Shown here piece by piece: positions 12,680 to 23,400 of a stretch of 64,000 nt of DNA. The notes beneath the pieces were generated by a model. That model did not search any database and was not told the origin of the DNA. It saw only the letters and a program-made list of their open reading frames with translations. A program made the translations under genes and the position numbers. The stretch is taken from contig NC_087062.1 in assembly GCF_963678635.1 (NCBI RefSeq), forward strand, positions 6,252,193 through 6,316,192, written 5' to 3'. Positions within the stretch are counted from its first letter, which is position 1. Each line of letters starts with the position of its first letter. The DNA comes from Symsagittifera roscoffensis (lineage: Eukaryota; Xenacoelomorpha; Acoela; Convolutidae).

Positions 12680-13461
12680 TCGTCTGCACCATCATTTGGG
12701 TCCGGTAGAACCGTTACTAGGAGCTTCAGGGTATCGGACCCAAAGGAACATCCTAATGACCCATGGGGAGTATCCTTGTCACTGCCTGGCGCACACGTTA
12801 TGGTACCCCAAGCGCGGGAAGCTGGTGTTAGTATGGGACGTGGAGGAGTTGTACTCCACGGGGTTGCCAGACCAAAACCAGCCAGTGTCGATTGTGGTGG
12901 TTAGTGCCATGCTGGCGGTGAGATGGTTAGAAGCCAACGCGGGCACGAGTGAGCAGGAGACTGCTGTGCCGACACCCGAGCAACTGAGTAACGTGAAGTT
13001 GAACAACAACTTAGATCTTTTCGCAACCACCTGCAAGGTTCTGAGGATACCCAAAGCCATTGAGAGAATATGGGCGAGGGAGAGGTTTCGTGCGGTTGTG
13101 ACATCATGAATGAATGAGCGCGCGAAGCGTCATATGTCCAGGAACACGAAAGTTTATCAATCCTTCCAGCTAAATTTAGGACCGAAAGCCTATAAGAGAG
13201 CCTTCCTAACGCACAGGAACGCTGTTATCACTGCAGTGAAGCGAGCAGCTGGAGCGCCTTGTGTTACTGAAGCCGAACTGAGAGAGGTCTTGCAAGCTGT
13301 TCCAGAACGGAATGTGAGCCTGTGTCTGCACTTACTGCCTTGTTGCAAACCGAGGCTGCTAGAACAGGAAAGTTAAGGCACGGCCCGCTACTCCGTTGAC
13401 ATGTTGGAGAAAGTCCTGGAGGATAGTGATGCAGAAGAACAAGGAAAAGAGGCAATGGAGT
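12680..13461 (+). pseudogene. Unknown retroelement-associated ORF, copy 3 (C-terminal part, plus strand)
   Basis: Homologous to the C-terminal third of the ORF at 18,300-17,414, but on the opposite strand. Shared blocks: LTHGD/MTHGE.PCHCLA, the WYP motif, VWDVEELYSTGLP, VVSAMLAVRWLE, FATTCKV, and GPKAYKRAFLTHRNAV. An in-frame TGA at 13,107-13,109 stands where the other copies have a Trp codon, and a second stop follows at 13,374; an acidic tail (DSDAEEQGKE) continues to 13,461. It is the most divergent copy, so it represents a different subfamily or an older insertion. Together with copy 1 it forms an inverted pair. Confidence 0.6.
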
Positions 13462-15269
13462 GAAAATGAAGATGTTAAACGAGAGGGAAATGAACAGAGA
13501 GGGAGAGAAACTTAATTGTCTTTGTGCGTTAAAACTTGCACTAATCGACTAAGATTGATCGTTGAAATTTTAAACCTTTTGTTTTGTTCTAGTTTGGTTA
13601 AACCAGCCTTTGAAAATTGTTAAATTGTTGTAATTGCTGAAAAACAATGAAAAAATTTAGTTGATGCTGTTTAAATATGTATATATATAGAGCATAATTG
13701 AGTATATTTACCTATTTAAACCCGATTGAATTTTTTAACCTGAGTAAGACACGTGTTCACTGTGTGGCGACCTGGTACAGTTCGGGTACGCTCGCTCGAT
13801 GAGGGTAAGTACCTCATCACCTCTCCTAGCCACAGAGTTTCTCAGTTTTATTATTGAGGCAAACGCATAAATGAATGATTGTACTTGGTGAGTGACATTA
13901 GGTTAATTTTAGCGGGTGCGTGGCCGTGCCACGTACCAACTTTTTAGTCAGCAAGAGCGAGAAGAAGTTCTATGGAGAGATGACGTAAGTAGTCGAAAAA
14001 TTTTTTTTATCTAGGACACTCATCATGGCGCAAATTTTGTGAAATTGATGGAAGGCAGTGAGATGTAGTATGATGCCATTTGTGACACGTAGTGAGATGA
14101 GGTTGAGTAGATGAATTTCATTTTCTAATTCGAATTCTAAGGTTGATTATAGAGAACTGGAACACTGCTTGACGATAACCCGGAGTTATGCGATCAATGG
14201 GGACATTGAAGAGGACTGTTCGGGGAGTATGTGCCATTCCCACGGATTGGCACAGCGGAACCTGCCGTCGCAGTACGAATATGACATTAGAGTCCTTAAC
14301 AAGCGTTTATTTATAAAAAGGAGGGTCGGAATATTCTGGAATTTTTATATTTCGAAAATTCGATTGCTGACAGTCTATTTCTGAGAAATACGAAAAATGG
14401 CCATATTTGGTTGAAAAGTGACAAAAAATACTACAACCCGAATAACAAGTGCAAGACAGTCGGAAGAGAACGAAAAAAACAAAGCCTCGTATCGTGACAA
14501 TCGCGCACGATAAGACAACTAATTGAAGTCGATAGAAGGGAAGGAGGCTTCAGTGGGGCAGACGGAAGGAGCAGTATCATCCCGTGCCACGAAGTTAGAG
14601 TAATAACCACGTTATTACTGGAAGAGCGCGGAATCGGAGGCTCGGCCCCCAGAGACTATCATATGGCAAAAGACTGTAGTAAACTAACTTTATTGTTACT
14701 CTGATGTCCTAAACAATTGAATTAACACCGGTATTAATTGGTATTTTAGAGTATGAGTAGCTAGGAAGAGGAAAGGGTCAATCCATCTCCAATGGATTTA
14801 ATATAGAGCTGTCACCAAAAACATAGTAAAATAGGATAATCAAGCCTTGTTTTTAAAAATAGTCATGTATTTTGGGGATCCGAGACCCTCTATGTGATTA
14901 TCTTCGCATGTAAACGGAAGCTGATTAAAAGTCGTTGGACTGATGGCCTAGAAGTGGTAACGTTTTACTTCGCCCTAATCAGACCATAAAATCAACTGGC
15001 TCGGTTTAGACGGTGAAAAACGGGTAGAACTTGGTAGCTGACGTCAGCCAGTCGTCGATAGGTACTTTTTCTACGCTCCGTCACTATGTAGTATTTGGGC
15101 GAATGTTACAAAGAAACCTTGTCACTAAAAGAATCAAAGCTTGAATTCAACTTTGCTCGGTGTTCTTTGAAGCTGCAAAGATGATGTCATGTTGATCCAC
15201 ACAGGAGTCACAGCACCACGAGCAGTTCGCCTCGTCCAGGAAAAAGCGATCACAGTTGTCATGAAAACC
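13462..15269. other. No gene recognised; possible promoter or leader signals near 13,680-13,810
   Basis: No convincing coding sequence. Two TATA-like stretches (TATATATATAG about 13,680 and TATTTAAA about 13,712) precede TGTGGCGACCTGG (13,761-13,773), which resembles an LTR end plus primer-binding site, and a perfect splice-donor-like AGG|GTAAGT at 13,802-13,810. These could be the edge of another LTR element or a 5' UTR exon of the BET gene; neither is proved. Confidence 0.3.
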
Positions 15270-15529
15270 AGAGCTAAGTTATTTCATTTTAAAAAGTGTC
15301 ATATATGACAATGGCATCTCGAAACGTCTGTTTGAACTCAAATTCTAGCCTTATATAGGGAACTTGCAAAAAAGTAGTCAAAGAAGACGAGTTTACAAGC
15401 AATACCTGTCAACTCGTCTTCTTTGACTACTTTTTTGCAAGTTCCCTATATAAGGCTAGAATTTGAGCCCAAACAGACGTTTCGAGATGCCATTGTCATT
15501 AACTTTTTAAAATGAAAGAACTTAGCTCT
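15270..15529. repeat. Large near-perfect palindrome (hairpin), arms ~120 bp, 17-nt spacer
   Basis: Left arm 15,270-15,393 and right arm 15,411-15,529 are reverse complements with few mismatches. For example CTAGCCTTATATAGGGAACT on the left pairs with AGTTCCCTATATAAGGCTAG on the right, and AAGTAGTCAAAGAAGACGAG pairs with CTCGTCTTCTTTGACTACTT. The spacer is 15,394-15,410. A transcript would fold into a long hairpin. It has no coding capacity and could be a foldback or MITE-type element. Confidence 0.85.
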
Positions 15530-15539
15530 AAAAAGTTTC

Positions 15540-16037
15540 AGCAAAATTGAAGTTGCCATCTTTATAGTGAGGCTCTGTCGGGGTACTTCCAGGAGTTGCA
15601 AATTTTGCCTTCAATTATGACTGCTCAAATCTTTTTCCTTTTTGAGATATGAAATTTCTTGTGATTTATCCTTAAATTTTTCAGAAAACCTAAATTAAAA
15701 CTCCTTGAAATTCCCAACCCTGTAGATGGGGGCTGTCAGAGTAATCTGAGGGGTTGCAAATCTTGCCTTCAAATATGGCTGCTCAAATCTTGGAAGTTTT
15801 CCTAATTGACGTTTTTCTGGTTTTTTCAAAAAATATATAGTTTGAAGTGTCAAGTTATCAAATTATATGTGAAGTGTGAAGTCTCAAAAATTGATTCTCA
15901 ATGCTGTACTGGAGTTGCAAAACTTGCCGACAAATGCGACTGCTCAATTGCTTTTAGTTTCTGAGATATGACGGTTTTGAGGGTTTACAAAGTTTGAATA
16001 AAAAAACGTGATTAAAAAACTTTTGCTAAATTTGAAA
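15540..16037 (+). repeat. Diverged tandem array, unit about 150-175 bp, the insertion site of the Ty3 element
   Basis: The block GGGGTTGCAAATCTTGCCTT..GACTGCTCAAAT recurs with changes near 15,590, 15,742 and 15,910. The same family continues right of the retrotransposon (30,665-30,710: CAACCCTGTAATTGGGTGCTGTCAGAG), showing that the element inserted into this array. Confidence 0.6.
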
Positions 16038-16041
16038 TTAT

Positions 16042-16938
16042 GTAACAGTCCCCTACTTCAGTCACATATGAGGCTTAAGAAAAATAGGCCCTATAACCAT
16101 TGGCTCAAGAGTCAGGGACACTATCTCTTGTGTTTTTCTACCTCAAGAACGGTCGGAGCCAATTCGGTTCGCTTGCGACATGAGACTAGAACCCGTTACA
16201 GCTTAAAGGCTACTACCAAAATATCCCCCCACTCTAGAAAATAAGAACGTCCCCATACTTAGGTCTCGAGAAACCCAAAATACACGAACGCCGTTAAAAA
16301 CATGGTCGGAACAATTCGTTAAGTTACTTTTTATTGGACAGTGGCACTTTGATCCATTTCAGATGGATCAACCTAAAACTCGCCTTATCTCAACATAACA
16401 ATCATAAAACACACTCGAGAAAATTAAATTAGGGACTCACATGTTGATGCACTCGAGTACAAGGAGTGATTAAATTGGTAAGCAACTCGAGAATTAGATA
16501 ATATAACTAGATAAATTTAATACTGATCAGTTTTGATAACAGAAATAAGTTCTGGCTCTAGAATTGGAGTTTTTGTATGAACCATTGGGACACTCAAGCT
16601 GTCCACCTTTCCATTGAAGGTTCACTCTGGTTCGTTTTGAATAGTTGTTCTCTCTTCTTTTTATTATCTCTCCTCATATTTCGGGATAAGACAGCTCTAC
16701 TCGTGTATTATTTTGTGTCTGGAAATTGCGAATAGCAATTTCCTGCTGTTTTCTTAAGTACTTTCTCGCAATTGTAAATTCGGTCGTTCTCTTTTTCACT
16801 TTTTGTGTTTTCAGTTGGTGCGAGAAAACTGAGCATGACAGGCTTCATTCGAAATTTTGAAAACAAAAAACTTCACTCCAAAATCACGTATTTTTGTGTC
16901 CCTCAAGGTCAAACTTCCAGATATGACCGACTGGCACA
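16042..16938 (-). repeat. 3' LTR of the Ty3 element
   Basis: Direct repeat of 29,767-30,660. On the element strand it starts TGTGCCAGTCGGTCATATCT and ends at ...CTGTTAC(A). Termini are placed by comparison with the other LTR and with the TTAT duplication; they may be off by a base. Confidence 0.88.
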
Positions 16939-16952
16939 TACTCCCCGGACTC
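16939..16952 (-). promoter_or_regulatory. Polypurine tract of the Ty3 element
   Basis: On the minus strand the bases just before the 3' LTR read GAGTCCGGGGAGTA, a purine-rich tract as needed to prime plus-strand DNA. The same tract is kept in the fragment at 8,712-8,725. Confidence 0.6.
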
Positions 16953-17413
16953 AAGATCGATGTCCTCATCGCGTGCTGTCTCTGTCAGTGAATCCCCAGA
17001 AACCCAAGTGTCACTCAAGATACAGTGCCAGTGGTCATTTACAGAAGTTTGCAGCAGACTTAAGTTTATCTACCTTCCCAAAATTCACAACCATATAAAA
17101 TTTTCACACTATCGCTAAACAGCAATCAAAATCTGCACACACCTGCACCTATGAATTCTCGCTTTTTAAGCTGATAATTTAAAATGTCTTTTGTCCTATT
17201 TCAATCAGGAAATTGTCATGCAGCATTTTGATTCATATAATAGATCTAGCATATTAATAACAATATCTCATTTGTTAAAATTTCTTTTTCGTGAACTCAG
17301 ATTTCATCCGAGTTCACCCTCGAGCCCCCTCCCTCTCAAGACTCAAGACTCTAGCATTTTCCTTTTGAGCCACCGGCTCACCTCGTGTTCTTCGCCCTCG
17401 AGGTACCCGACCC

Positions 17414-19796
17414 CTATATGTTTGACACTGTGATCTGTTTTAATAGTGCCTCTTCGTCATCGGAGCTGATCACAATCTCCTCCCAAGCCTTCAGCTGTTC
17501 ATAGGATCGCATCCACTCCCTTTGCTCTTGCAATCTCTTCGCTCGATACGGTAAGCTCTTCACCTTCGACTCCCGGTTCAAACAGAAGGAATTGTGAAGA
17601 CTCAGGCGTACATTCTTCGCCAGGTGCTCCTCCAGTATCGACTCCCTCGCTCTAGTGTTGTCTCTGGATACTCTACCCACTCTTTTCCACCCCGTCGTGA
17701 TCGCATTTCGATGGATCAGCAGAGGTCTCTTGAAGGCATCTGGTCCTATCTCGGCCTGGAATTGTCGATATTCCTTTTGATGTTTCCTCATGTGATCCTT
17801 CGTCACCACATATAACCAGGATGTTAACGCCGCGCGAAACCAAGGAAAGAATCTCAAGCGGCTCCACACGTGCCTGACCTCCATTGGTATGGCGAATACC
17901 TTGCATGCGGTCTCGAACAACTCAAATCTCCTGTTGTAGTCTATCGCGTGAATCGACTCTGCTGTTGGCGTCTTCGATTCCGATACTTTGCTATGTTTTC
18001 CTCTATCCATCGTAGAGCCAGCATTGTGCTCACCACCAAGATGGTCACTTTTTGTTGATGCTCGGGTAGTCCCAACGACCTGATTTCTTCTACATCCCAG
18101 ATCAGGCAGAGATTGGCGTGGTCTGGGTACCACACTGTCTGCGCCAGACAGTGACATGGACAATCCCCGTGTGTGAGGTCGATGCTCCTAAAATTGCGTT
18201 CTCCCGAGGCTTCTAGGAGAGGCTCAAGTTCCATCATCTTCTCGTGTATCACGTCGACTTTTTCCAAGCTTGGAGCACCTACCATGGGTTTCCCAATCAC
18301 GTTTTGTCTCTCATGATCACTTGTGTTTTCGCTCTACAAGCCTAGAAGTTCTTCGCCCCAGATTTCACTCAAGTCGTTCCTTTGTTCTTTCGGCACTGTT
18401 CCCCGGATCTTCCTCAACAGCTTGTGTGAATGATGTGACATCCGAGCCAGTCTTACACATTTAGGCACTGAGAAGGCTTTGTCTATCAATACCCTCTGGC
18501 TGGACACTTCCACCATCGCCATGTGTAATGGGTAGTGGCTGCCACATAGGTTGGCCATCACTGACCCCACTAGGGACTTCGCATTTAGAGGCAGACCATA
18601 GGCTTCGCTCATGGGAAATCCCATCTCCGCCTCGAGTCCAACCTTCCAACTCTTGATGTGTTTCTGGGTTACTTGCAACACTCCGGGCCATGACTCCACG
18701 CTCAACGCGGTCACCAAGTGGTGTTCTGACTCTAGCCTCTCCAGTGACTGGAGACTGCACATTCTTGAGAAGAATCCCAGAGCTGTTGCTAGGTTCACCG
18801 TGGTACTCGCGTAACACTCAGTCACTATCTGTATCTCAATTTTCTCCCTTTCGGTAAAGTCTTCAAACCAGGTGACTAGGTCTTCTTTCTGGAAAGACTG
18901 TATCCTGACGCATGATCGTCCATCAACGGGCGTATTACTTGTGTCTCTAGACCACGTAGGGAGGACGCTGATTCAGACGGTATCCACACCTCCAACCCTT
19001 CGTTCATATGTTCTTGAGCCGCGCGATCGAGGTTAAATCGTCCCTTCGACCTAGGAGCTTCATCCACCTCCATACGTGACTCTGGTCTTGAGCCGGTCAC
19101 CACCCGCTCTTTGGGCCTAGCCCCTTTCTGCATGTCGAGCTCGCGTTGTCGTTGCTGGATCCTTTCAAGCTCCGACTTCAGCTGCTCGCAATTCGCGGCA
19201 TTCTCTCGCACCCTTTCTGCCTGTAGCTGTTCAGCTCTTAACATGTCCAGTTCCCTACGCGCTTGATCCCTCTCAAGTTTTGCCTGATCTCTCTCGAGCA
19301 CCGCTTGATCCCGGTCGAGGTTCGCCTTGTTCCTCTCCCGCTGAGTCCTCTCAAGCTCTCTCTTCATGATACTGACTCCGGATACGCTTCCCCCGTTTGC
19401 TGTGCCCGCGCTCTGGCCCATGGATCTGACTGATGGTCTGACCGGCAGTGGGAACTCCCCTGCACCATACTCAGTATTTTTACTCAAGCCAGGGTTCCTT
19501 GCCAAATCGAACCCCCTTATTGCTCCATCCACGTTCCAGGACAGCCACCTAGTTTGCTCTTGATTGGATATTCCATCAGTGGTGTAGCCTACCATCAAAA
19601 CCGCCTCTGTCGCAGACTCCCGACACTCGCCCTGTTCCTCCAACTGGAGGATGGCATTCAACATCACTGCCATTCTCTCGTCCACTCGAGTATAATCCAG
19701 GTCCCTCAGACTTCTGTACAATTCGTCAAGTGTGGGTTTTTTTAAAGCCGATGGCATGGACTTCCAGAATCGATCTGCCATTTCCGTGATTTCCAA
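17414..19796 (-). pseudogene. Unknown ORF between pol and the 3' LTR, copy 2 (about 790 codons, broken)
   Basis: Starts at ATG 19,796. Segments: N-terminal ~130 residues; then a strongly charged coiled coil at roughly residues 145-240, with repeats such as ERDQAKLERDQARRELDMLR; a Cys-containing block (SCVRIQSFQKEDL in the shifted frame); ECYASTTVNLATALGFFSRM; FSVPKCVRLARMSHH; PCHCLAQTVWYPDH; WDVEEIRSLGLPEHQQKVT; and an acidic C-terminus (ISSDDEEALLKQ). Breaks: a frameshift near 18,935, a TAG at 18,334-18,336 (copy 1 has a sense codon there) and a frameshift near 17,990. Copies 1 and 2 are broken at different places, so the ancestor probably encoded one long protein. It is in the usual env position but shows no signal peptide, membrane segment or furin site. 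I do not recognise the family. Confidence 0.65.
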
Positions 19797-19804
19797 GTGA
19801 TCTT

Positions 19805-19900
19805 GCGTATTAGCAACTTGAGTTTTACCTGAGCAACTTGAGTATTAGCGACGTGAGTTTACTTTAGCAACTTGAGTTTACTTTAGCAACTTGAGCTTGC
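19805..19900 (+). repeat. Short minisatellite, unit about 18 bp
   Basis: GCAACTTGAGTTTACTTTA and variants recur about five times between the integrase remnant and the start of the unknown ORF. Confidence 0.6.
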
Positions 19901-20155
19901 TTCTTGAGGTGTCGTTCAATTTGCGTTCTCTTTCTTCAATTGAAAACAGTTGGGTAGTCAATTTGACTTTACCAAATCAATCTGAAAATAACACCCGATT
20001 TTTAGACCGACAGGCTGTGTTCCTTACCTAAAAACCCCCTATAGTTAAAACCCTTTCTTTTTCTTCCTACTTAAATAGTTCAATTGGAAACTTTTTTAAA
20101 AACATACAGATTCATTTTATGTTTTAGTACCATCAATCATTTAAAATATTAATTG

Positions 20156-21169
20156 TCATGCCAATTCCGTCGTTGAGTGTTGAGTACTGTTGTATGCCCC
20201 TACGACTTGCGGCAGATACTTATCCCAGTCCGTCATGTATCTAGAGCAGTATACCCTCAGCATGTTCACCAATGTTCTATTCTGTCTCTCTACCAGCCCG
20301 TTGGTCTGAGGATGGTAAGTCGTTGAGTGTGCTTGAGCAATGTGTGACCTCTTCATTAATTCCTTAGTCAAGTCCCCCACAAAGGCCTTGCCGTTGTCTG
20401 ACTGAAAAGTCATTGGACAACCATACCTTGATATCCAATGGGTTATCAAGTGGTCACAAGTCTCCTCTGCCGAAGCTGTTTGACACGGCACCGCTTCTGC
20501 CAGTTTTGTGAAGTGATCAATTATAACCAGTATCTGGTTATACCCCGACTCCGTCATACAGATCTTCTGGTGGACTATTTGCACCACTTCATTAAATTCC
20601 GAGCTTTCCACCGACTTGAGTGGGAATTTCATCTTCCTTGGGTCTTTCACTTGCAAGCATGTCAGGCATGCATTCACCCACCTCTCACAGGCTTTACTCA
20701 ATCCAGGTCAATCGAACCTGTGAAGTATTCTTTTTTGCACTTTGTCTATCCCCTGGTGCCCCATTTGATCATGTGATCTGAACAGCACCTCTGTCTGATA
20801 CAATTGTGGTAATATGATGAGGTTGTGCTTGTGTAGTATCTTGTCTTCGTCTTTTCTCTTGCATGCTACCACCCCGTCAGCCGAGTGATAGAGTAACTCT
20901 TTCCTCTCTTTGTAGAACTGGCTCAGGATCTTGCAGCTGTCTTCTTCAAGTTCCCCTTTCTCCTTGGACCCCGTTCGGATCCATTTGGAGAGATTGCTTG
21001 TCATCTTGTCATTCTTCTGGGCTCTTATCAGGTCCGACAGCCTATATCTCGCTTTGACATGTTCCTTCAGCGCCATGATCTGCCCATTCATCTCCCCAGG
21101 GTTGTGGGCGTCGTCATTCAGCTTCACGCATACTATCCTCCTTACCACCTTCATGTCGTCTTCCGGCAC
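20156..21169 (-). pseudogene. Integrase of the Ty3 element, inactivated and truncated
   Basis: The first part (21,169-20,708) ends in the zinc-binding H2C2 region (SHDQMGH), and an in-frame TGA at about 20,705-20,707 interrupts it where the family normally has Trp. The CLTC pair follows in the second part (20,701-20,156). The DDE core is recognisable (ILVIIDHFTKLAEAVPC, SDNGKAF, HPQTNGLVERQNR). The first catalytic Asp, expected in the motif before HQKICM, is Val here (codon GTC near 20,588). The reading frame loses family similarity after AYNSTQHSTT, so the C-terminal domain is missing. About 360 bp of non-coding sequence separate it from the next ORF. Confidence 0.85.
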
Positions 21170-23400
21170 CAGATTTCAAGTTCTTCACCACCTCGTATTT
21201 CCTGCACGTCCAAGTTGAAGGTTCCTGGGGACGGATCTGTTTGTAATTCCCTGTCGTGGTGTCTAATCTTTTCTTCTGCCAATATCATGCAGAGACTATC
21301 TTGATTGTCACTGCTCGCTTCCGAGTCCTCATCCCACATTTCACACTCCCCGGACAAATTTTCTCCTTCATTGTTTTCTTCTTCTGTGGACGTGGACCGC
21401 TCCCCGGACTCTTGACCTAGTCCCAGGTATTCAGCTTCTTCCTTGAACTCCACTCTCTTTCTCCTGACTCTAGTCTGTTCAAGTAATTCAGCTGGGATCT
21501 TTTCAACCAGTGACTGCACCACTTCCTTCCCATCAAGGTTAGTCACCTTCGAGGTATTTCTATTACTAGCTGTCCCGCTCTTTCGCAGTATTGTGACCTC
21601 AGGTTCCTCCTTACAGTTTTCTGGAATCACGGGCTTATCATCTGCTATTTTCTCGAGTAACCCCTTTAAGTCTTCGTCTATTTGTGCTTCCCCCGTCTCT
21701 ACCTGGTTGAGATCGTAGCCTTTTGCTTTGAGCGTCTCCCTCACGATCTTTGACTTGAGCATTATTCCTATCGGCATCCCTCGGTTCTTTCTCGAGATTG
21801 TTTCTTTCGTAGTTTCTTTTGGTAACTCGGGGTAATCTTCTATTGGTTTGCCTGATTTGTCCAACCATCTCGTGAGAGGAACACTGTCATACGTTTCCTT
21901 GTCCATGAAGGAGAAGCAATCCTTGATCTCAGGTCTATCTGCCTCCCTCTGTTCTTGTCTCTCGTAGAACTCCGTCTTCCTGCTCAAGCTGTCAGCATTT
22001 TGATGTTTGTCTCGTGTTCTGTGCTCAATTATCATATTGTATCCGTCCAGGCGAACTATCCACCTCCCAATGTAACTTTGGTCCATTGAGTACGTCTTCA
22101 GCCAGCTTAGTGCCCGGTTGTCGACTCGCAACTTGAATGGCTCACTGCCTAGGTATGCCCTATATTTCTCGACAAAGGTAACCACCGCGAACATCTCTGC
22201 TTTCGGTGCTCCGTACTTCATTTCCGTGTCACTTAGGACTTTGCTCCCGTACGCTATTGGTCTCAAGACTGTCTTCCCGTTCCACTCTTGTTCTTGGTGG
22301 AGAATTCCAGATATCGCTACTACCGACGCGTCCGTATCCAGTACGTACATCCCCTTCTCTGTTGGCATCCCTAGTACTGGTGCCTCGCACAACTCTTTCT
22401 TTATTCTCTGGAATGACTCTTCCGCTGCGTTATTCCACGTGAACTTCTTGCTCTTGTGCCTCATTAACTGTTTCATCGGATAAACTTTATCTGCATAGCC
22501 TTTGACGAATTCTCTATAGTAATTTGCAAAACCCAGAAAGCTCATCAATTGGGGTTCCGTTTTCGGCGATTTCCAAGTTAGAACTGCTTCTACTGCGTCT
22601 GGATCTGGTCTGATGCCGTGTTTGTCCACCATCCTGCCCAAGTATTTTATCGAGTCCTTGAGTATCTCACACTTTGATGGTTTGCACTTCAACCAGGACC
22701 TCTTCATACACGCAAATACTTCGTCAAGTCTCTCGATGTGGTCCTCTAGTGTGGGTGTCGCTATTACCACGTCATCCACATAGCACATTACCAGATTGCC
22801 ATACTTCTTCGTCACACCTATCAGCGCGTGTGCCATCAACCGCTGAAACGTGGCTGTGGCATTGCAAAGTCCAAACGGCATCCGTTTCCATTGAAACAGA
22901 ACCAACTCGCAGGCAAACCCTGTCTTGTCCCTGTCCTGCTTCCTGAGTGGTACCTGCCAAAAAGCCGAGCCTAAATCAAGAGTCGTAAAAAATTTTGCAT
23001 CACCTAACTTCGAGAGGCTCTCATCAATCCTAGGTATGGGATAGGCATCCTTCACCGTGACGGAGTTCAGGTATCGAAAGTCGCAACAAAACCTCAACTG
23101 GTCGCCTTTCTTTTTGGCCATCACTACTCCCCACGCCCACGGTAATTTAGATGGTTCTATCATGTCATACTCTAGTAGCGTTTCAATCTCCTTTCTACAC
23201 GCATCCGATTTGTGTGGGGTCATGCGCCTCGCCCCCTCCCTGTGCGGTATTGCGTTTTCCTCAAGTTCTATTTCATGCTCAACAATATTACAAGACCCGA
23301 TGTCTGCCTTATGTCTTGAAAAAACCTCTTCGTTCCGTTCTAGTACGTCCTTGATGGCTGCGAGCTGTTCGTCCGTTAACTTGCCTCTTAAGTGTTCAAT
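21151..23400 (-). pseudogene. Reverse transcriptase and RNase H of the Ty3 element
   Basis: ATG-to-stop frame 23,223-21,151 (690 codons), open upstream in the same frame to 23,400. Counting from 23,223: RT with RFCCDFRYLNSVTVKDAYPI, TTLDLGSAFWQ, QWKRMPFGLCNATATFQ and the catalytic YVDD at residues 148-151. RNase H follows with VLDTDASVVAISGILHQ, KAEMFAVV and LRVDNRALSWL (Asp, Glu, Asp). The C-terminal 250 residues are an acidic linker without clear domain. The enzyme core looks intact. It is separated from the protease frame by one in-frame TAA (23,401-23,403), and the 3' end overlaps the integrase frame by 19 bp in another frame, marking a small indel near 21,160. Confidence 0.9.

Noticed and set aside
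13107-13109. TGA at Trp positions (also in integrase) as a sign of an altered genetic code
   Set aside because: They occur only in decayed elements, and BET and the TRIM genes use TGA as stop. Ordinary G-to-A decay explains them.
15350-15480. CRISPR-like or riboswitch interpretation of the palindrome
   Set aside because: There is a single inverted pair, no regular spacers, and the genome is animal.
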